Shown in pieces: positions 9,112-23,882 of a DNA stretch of 64,000 nucleotides. The translations under genes and the position numbers were made by a program. The notes under the pieces are model-generated. The model was not told the DNA's origin. It searched no databases and worked only from the letters and a program-made list of their open reading frames with translations. Within the stretch, counting starts at the first letter, position 1; each line of letters starts with the position of its first letter. The DNA comes from Pectobacterium sp. PL152 (GTDB lineage Bacteria > Pseudomonadota > Gammaproteobacteria > Enterobacterales > Enterobacteriaceae): positions 1,674,001 to 1,738,000 of the forward strand of contig CP091064.1 of assembly GCA_021907015.1 (NCBI GenBank). Reading direction: 5' to 3'.

Positions 9112-12100
9112 TCAGCCTTTAATCATCGCATGCATTTCCTGCACGGAAGTCACCTTCTCCGTCGGATCGGCCGTCAACGACATTGCCGTGGCGAAACCAC
9201 CGTTCAGCGTCGTGTCGTAATGCACCTTGTATTGCAGCGCGCTACGGCGAATCAGCTTGGAATCTTCAATCGCCTGACGTCCTGCGGTGGTGTTGACGAT
9301 GTAGGTGTACTCGCCGTTCTTGATCCGGTCCTGAATGTGCGGACGACCTTCATGCACCTTGTTCACCAGACGTGGATTAATGCCTGCTTCCACCCAGTTC
9401 AATTGCCGTGCCGTGCGTCGCATCGAGTTCAAAACCGTGCTTCAGCAGCTTGGCCGCCAGATCCACCACACGAGCCTTATCGCCTTCACGTACCGACAGC
9501 AGCGCACGTCCGGTTTTCTTCATGTGCGAGCTACTACCCAGCATCGCCTTGGCAAACGCTTCAGCAAACGTGCGGCCAACGCCCATCACTTCACCGGTCG
9601 AACGCATTTCTGGCCCCAGAATCGGGTCAACGCCAGGGAATTTGTTGAACGGCAGCACCACTTCTTTCACCGAGTAGTACGGCGGGATAATTTCTTTCGT
9701 GACGCCCTGCTCAGCCAGCGTTTTGCCTGCCATCACGCGTGCCGCGACTTTCGCCAACGGAACACCCGTCGCTTTCGAGACAAACGGTACGGTACGCGCG
9801 GCACGTGGGTTCACTTCAATCAGATAAACTTCGTTATCCTTCACCGCGAACTGCACGTTCATCAGGCCGCGAACGCAGAGTTCAAACGCCAGTTTTTCAA
9901 CCTGTTGACGCATCACGTCCTGAATCTCTTTGCTCAGCGTGTAGGCTGGCAGTGAACATGCCGAGTCACCGGAGTGAACCCCTGCCTGCTCGATGTGCTC
10001 CATGATGCCGCCAATCAGCACGCGTTCGCCGTCACAGATCGCATCGACATCGACTTCGATGGCATCGTCAAGGAAACGGTCTAACAGAACAGGCGCATCG
10101 TTGGACACGCTAACGGCGGTCTGGAAGTAGCGACGCAGGTCAATTTCGTCATACACGATTTCCATCGCGCGGCCGCCCAGAACATAAGAAGGACGCACAA
10201 CCAGCGGGTAGCCAATGCCACGCGCTTTTTCTACCGCCTGTTCAATCGTCGCTACCGTGGCGTTAGCAGGCTGCTTCAGCCCCAGACGATTAACAGCCTG
10301 TTGGAACCGCTCGCGGTCTTCTGCACGGTCAATCGCATCGGGGCTGGTACCGATAACCGGCACACCTGCCGCTTCCAGCGCACGCGCCAGTTTCAGCGGC
10401 GTCTGGCCACCGTACTGCACGATCACGCCTTTTGGCTTCTCGATACGGACAATTTCCAGCACGTCTTCAAACGTTACCGGCTCGAAGTACAGACGGTCAG
10501 AGGTATCGTAGTCTGTTGAAACGGTTTCCGGGTTGCAGTTGACCATGATGGTTTCATAGCCATCTTCACGCAGCGCCAGCGAAGCGTGGACGCAGCAGTA
10601 GTCAAATTCGATCCCCTGACCGATACGGTTAGGCCCGCCGCCCAGCACGATGATTTTGTCACGATCCTGAGTCGGGTTGGCTTCACACTCTTCTTCATAC
10701 GTGGAGTACATGTAAGCCGTATCGGTGGCGAATTCTGCCGCACAGGTGTCGACGCGCTTATACACCGGATGCAGGTTGAATTTATCGCGCAGTTTGCGAA
10801 TTTCGCTTTCCGCCACGCCAGCCAGTTTAGCCAGACGCGCATCAGCAAAGCCTTTACGCTTCAGCATACGCAAGAATTCGGCGTCCAATGCGGTTGCACC
10901 TTTCTCTGCGACCTGCTCTTCCAGACGCACCAGCTCTTCAATCTGCACCAGGAACCAGCGATCGACGTTGGTCAGGTTAAACACGCCATCAACAGACATC
11001 CCTGCGCGGAAGGCATCGGCGATGTACCAGATACGCTCGGCGCCGGCATCTTTCAGCTCGCGGCGAATTTTGGTCAGCGCTTCAGGGTCATCTAAATCCA
11101 CTTTCGGATCGAAGCCGGTTGCGCCCACTTCCAGGCCACGCAGCGCTTTCTGCAGGGATTCCTGCTGTGTGCGACCAATCGCCATCACTTCACCCACAGA
11201 TTTCATCTGCGTGGTCAGACGGTCATTGGCACCCGCGAATTTTTCGAAGTTGAAACGTGGAATCTTGGTAACAACGTAGTCAATGGCAGGCTCGAAGGAC
11301 GCTGGCGTACGGCCACCGGTGATGTCATTCATCAGTTCATCGAGCGTGTAACCCACCGCCAGTTTGGCCGCGATTTTCGCAATCGGGAAACCCGTCGCTT
11401 TAGACGCCAACGCGGAAGAACGCGATACGCGCGGGTTCATTTCAATCACGATCAGACGACCAGTTTTCGGATTCACCGAGAACTGAACGTTGGAACCACC
11501 GGTTTCTACACCGATTTCACGCAGTACCGCCATCGAGGCGTTACGCATGATTTGATATTCTTTATCGGTCAGCGTTTGCGCCGGTGCGACGGTGATGGAG
11601 TCTCCGGTGTGGATCCCCATAGCATCGAAGTTTTCGATGGAACAGACGATGATGCAGTTGTCGTTCTTATCACGCACCACTTCCATCTCATACTCTTTCC
11701 AACCGATCAGCGATTCATCAATCAGCAGCTCTTTGGTGGGTGAAAGATCCAGACCGCGTTCGCAGATCTCTTCAAACTCTTCGCGGTTGTAAGCGATACC
11801 GCCACCGGTGCCGCCCATCGTAAAGGAAGGACGGATGATGCACGGGAAGCCAACGTCAGCCGCGACAGCTAGCGCTTCTTCCATATTATGTGCGATACCA
11901 GAACGCGCCGTGTCCAGACCGATCTTCTTCATCGCGACGTCAAAGCGGCGACGATCTTCTGCCTTATCAATCGCATCCGCCGTTGCACCAATCATGGTGA
12001 CGCCGAACTCGGCCAGCACGCCCTGACGTTCCAGCTCCAGCGCACAGTTCAGCGCGGTCTGGCCGCCCATCGTTGGCAGCACCGCATCTGGACGCTCTTT

Positions 12101-12337
12101 TTCAATGATTTTACGCACCACTTCCCAATGAATCGGCTCGATGTAGGTCGCATCGGCCATTTCCGGGTCGGTCATGATGGTTGCCGGGTTAGAGTTCACC
12201 AGAATAACGCGGTAGCCCTCTTCGCGCAGTGCTTTACAGGCTTGTGCACCCGAGTAGTCAAACTCACACGCCTGGCCGATAACAATCGGGCCTGCGCCCA
12301 GAATCAGGATGCTTTTAATATCTGTACGTTTTGGCAT
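9112..12337 (-). CDS. carB: Carbamoyl-phosphate synthase large subunit, with a frameshift near the 3' end
   Basis: CarB makes carbamoyl phosphate from bicarbonate, ammonia (channelled from CarA) and two ATP, feeding arginine and pyrimidine synthesis. Two homologous ATP-grasp halves are clear: [20 protein letters not shown] at the start and [20 protein letters not shown] near 555, with [16 protein letters not shown] and [16 protein letters not shown] as paired motifs. The frame is lost after THGTAIELG, where an extra G at 9390-9391 (GGTGGAAGC for GGTGAAGC) leads to a stop; the next frame continues [18 protein letters not shown] to 9112. Removing that base gives 1074 residues, close to E. coli length. 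The lost part is the MGS-like allosteric domain. As carB is needed for pyrimidine synthesis, a sequence error is likely. Confidence 0.95.
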
Positions 12338-12351
12338 TTTCTCGCTCCTGA

Positions 12352-13500
12352 TTATTTAGCTGAAGAACGGTAAGTCTGAATCAAGTCAATAAAGTGGTCG
12401 AACAGTGGCGCAGCATCATGCGGGCCTGGGCTCGCTTCTGGGTGCCCCTGGAAGCTGAACGCTGGCTTATCCGTGCGGTGAATCCCTTGGACCGTGTGGT
12501 CAAACAGGGATTTATGCGTAACGCGCAGCGTGTCAGGCAGATTATCTTCATCAACCGCAAAGCCGTGGTTCTGTGCGGTGATCATCACGCAGTTGTTATC
12601 CAGATCTTTTACCGGATGGTTACCGCCGTGGTGACCCAGCTTCATTTTGATGGTCTTCGCACCGCTCGCCAGCGCCAGCAGTTGGTGACCCAGGCAGATA
12701 CCGAATACCGGAATATCCGTTTCCAGGAAGGTTTTAATCGCGCGAATCGCGTAGTCACACGGCTCTGGGTCGCCCGGGCCGTTAGAAAGGAAAATGCCGT
12801 CTGGATTCAGTTTCAGCACATCTTCGGCAGGTGTCTGCGCCGGAACGACCGTCAGGCGGCAGCCGCGATCCACCAGCATACGCAAAATGTTGCGTTTCAC
12901 ACCGTAGTCATAAGCCACAACGTGGTAAGGCAGTTCGCTTTCGTTTTTCGCCGCAGGCAATTCGCCTTCCAGCGTCCAGCTTCCCTGTAACCAGCTGTAG
13001 CTTTCTGCCGTCGTCACTTCTTTTGCCAAGTCCATTCCCTTCAGCCCTGGGAACGCTTTCGCTTTCTCCAGCGCAACAGCGGCATCCGGCGCATCGCCCG
13101 CGATGATGCAGCCATTCTGCGCGCCTTTTTCACGCAGCAGACGGGTCAGTTTACGGGTATCGATATCAGCAATGGCGACGATGTTGTTGCGTTTGAGGTA
13201 TTCAGACAGGCTTTCTTCACTACGGTAGTTGCTGGCAATCAGAGGTAAATCGCGAATAACCAGACCTTGAGCCTGTACAGAGGGGGATTCTTCATCGTTG
13301 GCATTGGCGCCGACATTACCGATATGGGGATAAGTGAGAGTGACAATCTGGCGGGAATAGGAAGGATCAGTAAGGATTTCTTGATAACCGGTCATCGACG
13401 TATTGAAGACCACTTCCCCCACTGCCGACCCTTCTGCCCCAATGGCCCGACCGTGGAATTGGGTTCCGTCTTCCAGAACCAATAGCGCTGACTTAATCAA
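12352..13500 (-). CDS. carA: Carbamoyl-phosphate synthase small subunit (glutaminase)
   Basis: CarA hydrolyses glutamine and passes ammonia to CarB. I start at the UUG codon at 13500: GGAGGG lies seven bases upstream, and the E. coli gene also begins with UUG. This gives 382 residues, equal to E. coli, starting [20 protein letters not shown]. The class I glutamine amidotransferase domain has the nucleophile in [13 protein letters not shown] (Cys near 269) and His/Glu in [15 protein letters not shown] (near 353-355). carB follows after 14 bases in one operon. An upstream in-frame ATG at 13527 would overlap the Shine-Dalgarno and one ARG box, so I reject it. Confidence 0.96.
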   Translation of the reverse strand: MIKSALLVLEDGTQFHGRAIGAEGSAVGEVVFNTSMTGYQEILTDPSYSRQIVTLTYPHIGNVGANANDEESPSVQAQGLVIRDLPLIASNYRSEESLSEYLKRNNIVAIADIDTRKLTRLLREKGAQNGCIIAGDAPDAAVALEKAKAFPGLKGMDLAKEVTTAESYSWLQGSWTLEGELPAAKNESELPYHVVAYDYGVKRNILRMLVDRGCRLTVVPAQTPAEDVLKLNPDGIFLSNGPGDPEPCDYAIRAIKTFLETDIPVFGICLGHQLLALASGAKTIKMKLGHHGGNHPVKDLDNNCVMITAQNHGFAVDEDNLPDTLRVTHKSLFDHTVQGIHRTDKPAFSFQGHPEASPGPHDAAPLFDHFIDLIQTYRSSAK

Positions 13501-13510
13501 AACACCCTCC

Positions 13511-13549
13511 AAGGAATAAACAATCACGTTATTTGCATATTAATTCAGA
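13511..13549 (-). promoter_or_regulatory. Tandem ARG boxes in the carAB leader
   Basis: Read on the minus strand, TGAATTAATATGCA (13534-13547) differs from the ArgR consensus TGAATWWWWATTCA at one position, and TGATTGTTTATTCC (13513-13526) is a weaker second box. As 18-base boxes they are separated by exactly 3 bases, the canonical ArgR spacing. In E. coli the arginine-responsive P2 promoter of carAB overlaps such boxes. Confidence 0.8.
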
Positions 13550-13610
13550 TTCGAGCCACTAAATCAATGCAAAAACTACCTGTAAGGCCAATTTTTGGCA
13601 AATTGGGCGC

Positions 13611-13639
13611 ATTTTAATGATGGTCTTCCTGATTGTCTA
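13611..13639 (-). promoter_or_regulatory. Probable sigma-70 promoter P1 of carAB
   Basis: On the minus strand TAGACA is followed after 17 bases by TAAAAT, about 110 bases upstream of the carA start. In E. coli the upstream P1 is the pyrimidine- and purine-responsive promoter. The match is by position and hexamers only. Confidence 0.6.
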
Positions 13640-13878
13640 CCCAAACCGCTTTTTTTTTCTCTTATTTTTATGCTTTCCGAAATAAATAGCCATCCACTGA
13701 CGTAAAAACCACATCAACTTAGGTAAGTAAACGGTTGCGAGGCAACATCGTTAAAATAAGGATAACAAATCGCCAGCAAAGGGCATTTCAGGAGTAAAGG
13801 GGAAGTATCGCCGCTAAAAATCGAATAAAAACAGATAAAAACAAGTGATAATAAAAAATTCAAACTAAAAGCTTAAAA

Positions 13879-13910
13879 ATAAAGGTGATAGTAAAAATAA
13901 TCACCTTTAT
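13879..13910 (-). terminator. Rho-independent terminator of dapB
   Basis: A perfect 11-base-pair stem (ATAAAGGTGAT / ATCACCTTTAT) with a 10-base AT-rich loop is followed on the minus strand by TTTTTAAGC. It lies 35 bases after the dapB stop and separates dapB from carAB. Confidence 0.85.
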
Positions 13911-13944
13911 CAGTAACATATAGATTTTTATAAAAAATTAAAAA

Positions 13945-15069
<1,125 letters not shown>

Positions 15070-15093
15070 GCGATAGAGCCGAAGCCCTATCGC
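15070..15093 (-). terminator. Hairpin terminator of the ileS-lspA-fkpB-ispH operon
   Basis: On the minus strand GCGATAGGGC-TTCG-GCTCTATCGC forms a 10-base-pair stem with one G-U pair, capped by a stable UUCG tetraloop and followed by TGTTATT. It lies 11 bases after the ispH stop. Confidence 0.75.
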
Positions 15094-15103
15094 AGAAACA
15101 GCG

Positions 15104-16054
15104 CTAATCGACCTGTTTGACTTCAACACGCAGCTCTTTCGGCACTTCAAAGACGATATTTTCTTCGCGCCCCTGCATTTCAACGGCAACCTTGCCGCCT
15201 AATGCTTTCAGGCGTTGAATCACCTGTTGTACCAGGATATCCGGTGCGGATGCGCCTGCGGTTACCCCAACATGCGCAGCGCCCTCTACCCATGACTCCT
15301 GGATATCTTCAGCTGAATCAATCAGATAAGCCGCTTTCCCCGCTCTCTGTGCCAATTCAGCAAGACGGTTGGAGTTTGAGGAATTTTTAGAGCCCACAAC
15401 AAACACGACATCCGCCTTATCCGACAAATGGCGAACGGCTTCCTGACGATTGGTCGTGGCATAACAGATATCATCTTTACGCGGGCCGACGATCTGCGGG
15501 AAACGCTCACGCAACGCATCAATCACCGCATAGGTATCATCAACAGAAAGCGTGGTTTGCGTCATAAAGCACAGGTTGCTTTCATCTTTTACCTGTAGCT
15601 GCCAGACATCCTCAGGGGATTCCACCAGGTACATGCCACCATCCGCATTGCTGTACTGCCCCATCGTCCCTTCAACTTCAGGGTGTCCGGCATGCCCGAT
15701 AAGAATCGCTTCTACGCCTTTCTTACTGGCTCTAGCCACTTCCATATGCACTTTGGTTACCAGCGGACACGTTGCATCGAATACCGTCAGGTCACGGCTT
15801 TTTGCTTCATTACGTACCGCTTGCGAGACGCCATGCGCAGAGAAAATAAGAATCGCACCGTCCGGCACGTCTTCAATCTGCTCAATAAAAATGGCACCAC
15901 GTTCGCGTAACCCGTTAACCACATAGCGGTTATGTACCACTTCATGACGGACGTAGATCGGCGTACCAAATAGCTCCAGCGCGCGCTCCACAATGCTGAT
16001 AGCACGATCGACACCGGCACAAAAGCCGCGTGGATTAGCCAGCAGGATCTGCAT
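15104..16054 (-). CDS. ispH: 4-hydroxy-3-methylbut-2-enyl diphosphate reductase
   Basis: IspH catalyses the last step of the MEP pathway, reducing HMBPP to IPP and DMAPP through a 4Fe-4S cluster. The 316 residues equal E. coli IspH. The three cluster cysteines appear in [10 protein letters not shown] (Cys12), DATCPLVTK (near 96) and ICYATTNRQ (near 197), and the catalytic Glu in [11 protein letters not shown] (near 126). The start overlaps fkpB by 20 bases, indicating coupling. This is the last gene of the ribF-ileS-lspA-fkpB-ispH cluster. Confidence 0.97.
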   Translation of the reverse strand: MQILLANPRGFCAGVDRAISIVERALELFGTPIYVRHEVVHNRYVVNGLRERGAIFIEQIEDVPDGAILIFSAHGVSQAVRNEAKSRDLTVFDATCPLVTKVHMEVARASKKGVEAILIGHAGHPEVEGTMGQYSNADGGMYLVESPEDVWQLQVKDESNLCFMTQTTLSVDDTYAVIDALRERFPQIVGPRKDDICYATTNRQEAVRHLSDKADVVFVVGSKNSSNSNRLAELAQRAGKAAYLIDSAEDIQESWVEGAAHVGVTAGASAPDILVQQVIQRLKALGGKVAVEMQGREENIVFEVPKELRVEVKQVD

Positions 16055-16508
16055 GTGTCACCTCCTGTTGTACGGGATCGATATCCAGCACTTCAAGATC
16101 GAAGGTAATCGCCTGACCGGATCGGGGATGATTGAAGTCCACGGTAACCGATTCCTCGGTCACATCGCGGATAATCCCCGGCATATCATTCCCGGCAACG
16201 CCGCTGAACAGCATGATGGTGCCAACATCCGGCACGCCGGTCTGAGCAAAATCACGACGCAAGAAGAACTGGATCAGGTTTGGATTGGTCGGCCCAAAGG
16301 CCGACTCCGGCGGCAGCGTAAACTTGCGTTTATCGCCACGTTTCAATCCCAACAGATGTTGTTCCAGCGCGTCAGACAGGCTGCTATCGCCAAGGCGGAA
16401 CAGCGCTGGCTTGCCGCGCTCACGCGTAGACTCGGCCGTGGAGCCATCCTCCAGCGTGAGAATAAAATGCACCAGCAGCGCGCTGTTGTGCTGCACAGTC
16501 TCGGACAT
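16035..16508 (-). CDS. fkpB: FKBP-type peptidyl-prolyl isomerase, SlyD-like (FkpB/SlpA)
   Basis: FkpB is a cytoplasmic prolyl isomerase and chaperone with an inserted flap domain. The 157 residues contain the FKBP start [20 protein letters not shown], the [20 protein letters not shown] region (about 54-72), and the IF-domain pattern [20 protein letters not shown]. It is a few residues longer than E. coli FkpB (149) at the C-terminus, where it overlaps ispH. The ATG overlaps the lspA stop by one base (TGATG). Confidence 0.94.
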   Translation of the reverse strand: MSETVQHNSALLVHFILTLEDGSTAESTRERGKPALFRLGDSSLSDALEQHLLGLKRGDKRKFTLPPESAFGPTNPNLIQFFLRRDFAQTGVPDVGTIMLFSGVAGNDMPGIIRDVTEESVTVDFNHPRSGQAITFDLEVLDIDPVQQEVTHADPAG

Positions 16509-17019
16509 CAGTGACCCTTTTGCTTAACGGTATCAGTATCATCATGCGTACTGAAAAACCCTTCCAGTACGATGAGCGCCGCACCAATACAAATGGCGGT
16601 ATCGGCCAGGTTAAACGTGGCAAAGTGCCAGTCACCGACATAGAAATCGATGAAATCGACGACAAACCCATGCCACGTCCGGTCAAACAGATTGCCCAGC
16701 GCACCGCCGATAATCAGCGAATATGCAATGTTATTTAGCCTGTGTTTGACGCTGCCACGGTACATCATCACCAGCAACGCAACCACGATAGCAATCGCGA
16801 TACCAGCAAAGAACCAGCGTTGCCAGCCGCCTTTATCCGCCAGGAAGCTGAATGCTGCGCCGTAGTTACGGGCGTAATGCAGATTCAGAGAAGGCATCAC
16901 TGGCACCGTATCCCCCAGCGCAAAGTGGGCAAGGATCCACTGCTTGCTGCCAAGATCGATAACTAAAACCAGCACCGCCAGCCAGAGCCAGCGCAGTCCA
17001 CTCGAACAGATTTTATTCA

Positions 17020-17020
<1 letters not shown>
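16508..17020 (-). CDS. lspA: Lipoprotein signal peptidase (signal peptidase II)
   Basis: LspA is the inner-membrane aspartyl protease that cleaves prolipoproteins before the lipidated cysteine; it is the globomycin target. The 170 residues hold four membrane segments and the signatures NYGAAFSFL (about 53-61), [10 protein letters not shown] with the first catalytic Asp (near 115) and FVVDFIDFY with the second (near 142). The start codon overlaps the ileS stop by one base and the stop overlaps fkpB, so the cluster is translationally coupled. Confidence 0.97.
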
Positions 17021-19833
<2,813 letters not shown>

Positions 19834-19864
19834 TAGATTCTCGATTTCGTTTCGGCTAGAAAAA

Positions 19865-20806
19865 TTAAACCGGTGTCTTTAACCCGAAGAACGTCCGGGC
19901 TGTCACCACATCATCGGCGATTTGCTGTTTTAACGCATCGAGCGAAGCAAAACGCTGTTCATTACGGATCTTTTTACGCAGTACGACTTCAATATGACGA
20001 CCATAGAGGTTCATCGCCACGTCCAGCAAATGCACTTCAAGCTGCTGGCGTTTGTCACCGTTTACGGTCGGACGCGTGCCAATATTGGCGACGCCCGGCA
20101 GCGGTTCTTGCCCCAGCCCATAAACGCTGACGGCATACACGCCGCTGACAGGGGAAACCTGACGTTTCAGCGGCAGATTGGCGGTAGGGAACCCGATGGT
20201 TCGCCCCAATTCTTTGCCATGCTCCACACGTCCGGAAATGCTGTAAGGATGGCCCAGCAGGCTTTCCGCCAGCTCGAGCTCATCACGACTAAGCGCTTCT
20301 CGCACGGCAGTGCTGCTAACACGTTTACCGCCATTACAGAACGAATCGGTGCTGATGACATCAAATCCCGATTCGCGTCCAGCCTTCTGTAATAACAGGA
20401 AATCTCCCTGACGACCAGCCCCGAAGCGGAAGTCATCTCCCACAACCAGAAACTTCACGCCCAATTTCTTCACCAGCAGAGAAGAAACGAACGTCTCGGC
20501 ATCATTGGCGGCAAAACGCGCATCGAATCTGACGCACAGCAGATAGTCCACGCCGGCCTGCGCCAGATATTTCACCTTGTCACGCAGACGCGTCAAACGG
20601 GCAGGCGCTTTTTCCGCAGCGAAGAGTTCCAGCGGCTGTGGTTCAAAAATCATCACCATCACCGGCAGCCCACGAGCGCGTCCTTCCTGCTTCAGTCGTT
20701 CAAGCAGCATTTGGTGTCCGAGGTGCACGCCGTCAAAATTACCAATAGTGAGCACACAGCCGTAATGGTGTGCTCGAAGATTGTGTATACCGCGAATTAG
20801 CTGCAT
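19865..20806 (-). CDS. ribF: Bifunctional riboflavin kinase/FAD synthetase
   Basis: RibF phosphorylates riboflavin to FMN and adenylates FMN to FAD. The 313 residues equal E. coli RibF. The N-terminal FAD synthetase half has [20 protein letters not shown] (about 21-40) and [14 protein letters not shown] (near 122-135). The C-terminal kinase half has [13 protein letters not shown] (near 203-215) and [13 protein letters not shown]. It heads the ileS cluster and is divergent from rpsT across about 425 bases. Confidence 0.97.
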   Translation of the reverse strand: MQLIRGIHNLRAHHYGCVLTIGNFDGVHLGHQMLLERLKQEGRARGLPVMVMIFEPQPLELFAAEKAPARLTRLRDKVKYLAQAGVDYLLCVRFDARFAANDAETFVSSLLVKKLGVKFLVVGDDFRFGAGRQGDFLLLQKAGRESGFDVISTDSFCNGGKRVSSTAVREALSRDELELAESLLGHPYSISGRVEHGKELGRTIGFPTANLPLKRQVSPVSGVYAVSVYGLGQEPLPGVANIGTRPTVNGDKRQQLEVHLLDVAMNLYGRHIEVVLRKKIRNEQRFASLDALKQQIADDVVTARTFFGLKTPV

Positions 20807-21154
20807 GGCTGGCCCAGAACAAAGGGTTAATATTATGGAAATCGGCGGATTATACCTTGTACAGCGAGTAAGGTTAACCCGCGATTCGCGCCTTTTGCAG
20901 CCACCCTGTAAATCGTGCCGGTATTTGCACGTTTTTTAGCGGAATCATCGATGGATGACGCCCAGACGCAGAATATCCAGATAGCGGATGCCCTGTACAA
21001 TCCGACTTTACCGATGACAGACAGGGTTTTATCGAATTCAGGATGAATTTATGATGCGAAAGGCTGTATTCCACCGCGTGAAGCTGCTAAAATCCTGCGC
21101 CATCACAACGTAACAAGTGTCGACGTACAAACGACGCTTATTTGCACAAATCCA
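20807..21154. other. Divergent intergenic region between ribF and rpsT
   Basis: No credible gene is seen; short ORFs here lack ribosome-binding sites. The region should carry ribF promoter elements (TTATACCTTGTAC near 20850-20862) and an upstream rpsT promoter (a TAAAAT hexamer near 21088). E. coli places the small ORF yaaY here, but I see no convincing counterpart. Confidence 0.4.
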
Positions 21155-21183
21155 TTGACAAACGAAGGCTAAACGAGCATATT
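21155..21183 (+). promoter_or_regulatory. Sigma-70 promoter of rpsT (proximal, P2-like)
   Basis: A perfect -35 TTGACA is followed after exactly 17 bases by CATATT, about 50 bases before the rpsT start. E. coli rpsT is read from two tandem promoters, and this matches the proximal one in position. Confidence 0.75.
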
Positions 21184-21231
21184 CCACGGCCTTTGAATTG
21201 TCCTCGATTGAATATATTTGGGAGTTGGACC

Positions 21232-21495
21232 TTGGCTAATATCAAATCAGCTAAGAAACGCGCCGTACAATCTGAGAAGCGCCGTAAGCATAACGCAAGC
21301 CGTCGCTCTATGATGCGTACTTTCATCAAGAAAGTATACGCGGCGATCGCGACTGGCGATAAAGAAGCGGCACAGAAAGCGTTTAATGACATGCAACCGA
21401 TCGTGGATCGCCAGGCTGGTAAAGGCCTGATCCACAAGAACAAAGCTGCACGTCATAAATCCAATCTGGTTGCGCGCATCAACGCCATGCAATAA
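21232..21495 (+). CDS. rpsT: 30S ribosomal protein S20
   Basis: S20 is a primary 16S rRNA-binding helical protein of the small subunit. I start at the UUG at 21232, preceded by GGGAG, because E. coli rpsT also begins with UUG and the mature protein must read [20 protein letters not shown]. This gives 87 residues, equal to E. coli. It is strongly basic, with [13 protein letters not shown] and [20 protein letters not shown] conserved. The rare start is known to allow autogenous translational control by S20. A terminator follows 26 bases after the stop. Confidence 0.97.
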   Translation: MANIKSAKKRAVQSEKRRKHNASRRSMMRTFIKKVYAAIATGDKEAAQKAFNDMQPIVDRQAGKGLIHKNKAARHKSNLVARINAMQ

Positions 21496-21521
21496 TCACG
21501 CACCTGCGTGTTGTTGCTAAG

Positions 21522-21547
21522 AAAAACCGGCTCAGGCCGGTTTTTTT
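21522..21547. terminator. Rho-independent terminator of rpsT
   Basis: AAAAACCGG-CTCAGG-CCGGTTTTTTT forms a stem with U-tracts in both directions. The corrected 3' end of nhaR (stop at 21532-21534) falls inside this hairpin, so the two convergent genes share it. Confidence 0.88.
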
Positions 21548-22443
21548 GCATCTGTAGTATCACTGAAGAGCGCCGAAAATCCGCGTTACACACGCGCTGC
21601 ACCGCCGGATGCTGGATCATTCTGGCCGCAAAGATCGCATAATACTCGTCCTGAATGTTCTCGATCCTGCCAATCTCGACGATGTCCCCCTGCTGGTAGA
21701 TTTCATTGGCATACAGTGATGGCGCAACAAAAACGGCGTCATTGTTAATGCCGAACGCGGTCATCAGCGCCGCATCATCAAATTCACCCAAAATGTTTAC
21801 CTGAATATTCTGCGCAGTAAACCAGTTCAGCAGTTTCCGTCCCAGCATGGTTCGCCGTCCTGGAATCAGTAATTTACGTTGTTCAAGGCAGGCAGGAAAG
21901 CGTCTTCGGGCTGAGGACGTTTACAGTAAAAGCTTACGCCACACTCGCCCAGCTTGATTGAAAATAGCCCTTCCTGCTGCGTTGAGTCCACCGGACAGTC
22001 CGACAAAATCATATCCAGCTTATGCTGACTCAACTGCTCCAGCAGCATTTCGTGCGTCGACTCAAAACAGCGCAAATGGATATGCTCCTGTTCCGTCACG
22101 ACCGTTTCCAGCACCCTGCTCACCAGCCGTTTGGACAATGCGTCTGCCACACCGACATCGAATAGCAGGTTCGATTCTTTGCGGTAGTTCACAATATCCA
22201 ACATTTCCTGGCTGAGCTGGAACATGCTATCCGCATAGCGAAAACAAGCTGCCCCAGCTCTGTCGGTTCCAACCCCCGTCCCTTGCGCTTGAAGAGCTTG
22301 CCTTGCAGACGCTCTTCCAGGCATTTGATCTGCCCGGTAATAGTCTGCGGCGTTAAGAACAGCGTCTCTGCCGCACCGGCAACGGAGCCAGACTTATAAA
22401 CCTGCCAGAAATAATAGAGATGATTAAAATTCAAATGAGACAC
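21532..22443 (-). pseudogene. nhaR: Transcriptional activator NhaR (LysR family) with three frameshifts
   Basis: NhaR is a LysR-type activator of nhaA responding to sodium. Three frames must be joined: [20 protein letters not shown] with [20 protein letters not shown] (HTH) from the GTG at 22443; [20 protein letters not shown] and [20 protein letters not shown]; then [20 protein letters not shown]. Single missing bases near 22240 (TTTCC to TTTC), 21897-21900 (TTTT to TTT) and 21573-21576 (TTTTT to TTTT) explain the breaks. Restoring them gives 304 residues ending CNADFSALFS plus a short tail, against 301 in E. coli. Every segment remains highly conserved, which argues for sequence errors rather than decay. 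It begins 30 bases after nhaA. Confidence 0.9.
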
Positions 22444-22472
22444 CCGCCCCTCTTCGCGCCTCCGGCATAGCA

Positions 22473-23669
22473 TCAACCCTTACACGGCTGCACCGCCTTG
22501 TCCAGCGTAGGCAACACCCCGCGCAGTGCCAGATAGCCGAGCAGCGCCGCCAGCCCCGATGCCAGCAAGATTCCCAGCTTGGCATAGGTAATCAATTCCG
22601 CATCGCCGCCGGAAAAGGCCAGCAGCGTAATGAATATCGACATGGTAAAACCGATACCACACAGCACGGACACCGCCACAATCTGGCTAAATCCAACGCC
22701 AGCAGGTAGACGAGCGTAGCCCAGTCGTATGGTTAGCCAACTGAGCAAGGTAATACCCAGCGGTTTACCAATCAGCAGCCCGGCGGCGATACCCAGACTC
22801 AAAGGGGAGAACAGTTTTTCCAGCACAATTCCCTGTAACACAATGCCTGCGTTAGCGAAGGCAAACAGCGGGATAATCAGAAACGCGACCCACGTTTGTA
22901 AACCGTGTTCCAGCGTGGTTGCCGGAGACGTTTCTCCGTCGGACGTACGCAAGGGAATAAAGAATCCGACGATCACCCCAGCCAGCGTCGCATGAACGCC
23001 ACATTTCAGGATACAGACCCACAGGACCATCCCCACCAGTAAATAGGCGGATGTTTTCCTGACCTGTTGCCTGTTCAAATAGGCCAGCGCGGCAACCGCC
23101 AACACCGCCCCGCCCAGCGCAGGCCAGAAGATCTGCTGCGTATAAAACAGGGCAATGATCAGGATCGCTCCCAGATCGTCAATGATCGCCAGCGCCAGCA
23201 GGAAGACTTTTAATCCTGCGGGCACGCGCTTGCCCAATAGCGTCAGCACGCCAATGGCGAACGCAATATCCGTCGCAGCGGGAATCGCCCAGCCAGCGCG
23301 TGTGACCTCATCCTCTGCGTTGAAAAGCAGAAACAGCAAGGCGGGAAAAATCATTCCGCCTACCGCCGCCGCCAGTGGCAACATTGCCTGTTGACGGCTG
23401 GCTAACGAACCTTCGACTAATTCGCGCTTCACTTCCAAACCAATCAGCAGGAAGAAAATCGCCATCAGGCCATCGTTAATCCACAGCAATAGGTTCTTAT
23501 TGATTTCCAGCGCGCCAAATCGCATTTCCACCGGCATCATCAGGAACTGTTGATAGCCAGCGGCAGTAACAGACCAATTGGCAAACGTGAGCGCCAGTAG
23601 CGTCGCCATCATTAACATCACACCAGCCGCCGCATCCAACTGAATAAAGCGGCGAATCATTGTTATCAT
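22473..23669 (-). CDS. nhaA: Na+/H+ antiporter NhaA
   Basis: NhaA exchanges two protons for one sodium ion across the inner membrane and supports salt and alkaline-pH tolerance. The 398 residues (E. coli 388) include about 12 membrane segments, the ion-binding aspartates in [20 protein letters not shown] (near 162-163), [17 protein letters not shown] (Asp near 133) and the [13 protein letters not shown] region. A Lys in GKPLGI corresponds to the segment carrying the charge-balancing Lys of TM X. nhaR follows on the same strand after 30 bases. Confidence 0.96.
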   Translation of the reverse strand: MITMIRRFIQLDAAAGVMLMMATLLALTFANWSVTAAGYQQFLMMPVEMRFGALEINKNLLLWINDGLMAIFFLLIGLEVKRELVEGSLASRQQAMLPLAAAVGGMIFPALLFLLFNAEDEVTRAGWAIPAATDIAFAIGVLTLLGKRVPAGLKVFLLALAIIDDLGAILIIALFYTQQIFWPALGGAVLAVAALAYLNRQQVRKTSAYLLVGMVLWVCILKCGVHATLAGVIVGFFIPLRTSDGETSPATTLEHGLQTWVAFLIIPLFAFANAGIVLQGIVLEKLFSPLSLGIAAGLLIGKPLGITLLSWLTIRLGYARLPAGVGFSQIVAVSVLCGIGFTMSIFITLLAFSGGDAELITYAKLGILLASGLAALLGYLALRGVLPTLDKAVQPCKG

Positions 23670-23829
23670 TGACGTAATCTCCCATCAGACACGAACATAA
23701 ATACCGTACGTCCGCTTTCTTGCCAGCAAGATTACGCAATCTGACTACTCGTTAAAAGCAGATTAAAACTGGCATAAACATCGTAAAAATCGATCTATTA
23801 AGTAAGGGGCATTTTAGAGGAAGTCATAA

Positions 23830-23854
23830 AAACCGGCGGGTTTACCCCACCGGT
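23830..23854 (-). terminator. Rho-independent terminator of dnaKJ
   Basis: On the minus strand ACCGGTGGG and CCCGCCGGT pair around a short loop and run into TTTTTATGAC, starting about 29 bases after the dnaJ stop. Confidence 0.8.
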
Positions 23855-23882
23855 CTTTTGATTACGCGTTAACGATAAGCTA

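Noticed and set aside
9112..9432. Separate 106-residue gene downstream of carB
   Set aside because: Its sequence is the missing C-terminus of CarB ([18 protein letters not shown]...) in a shifted frame, so it is part of carB.
12394..12990. 198-residue plus-strand ORF
   Set aside because: It lies opposite carA, which is fully conserved. The ORF is a shadow with no family resemblance.
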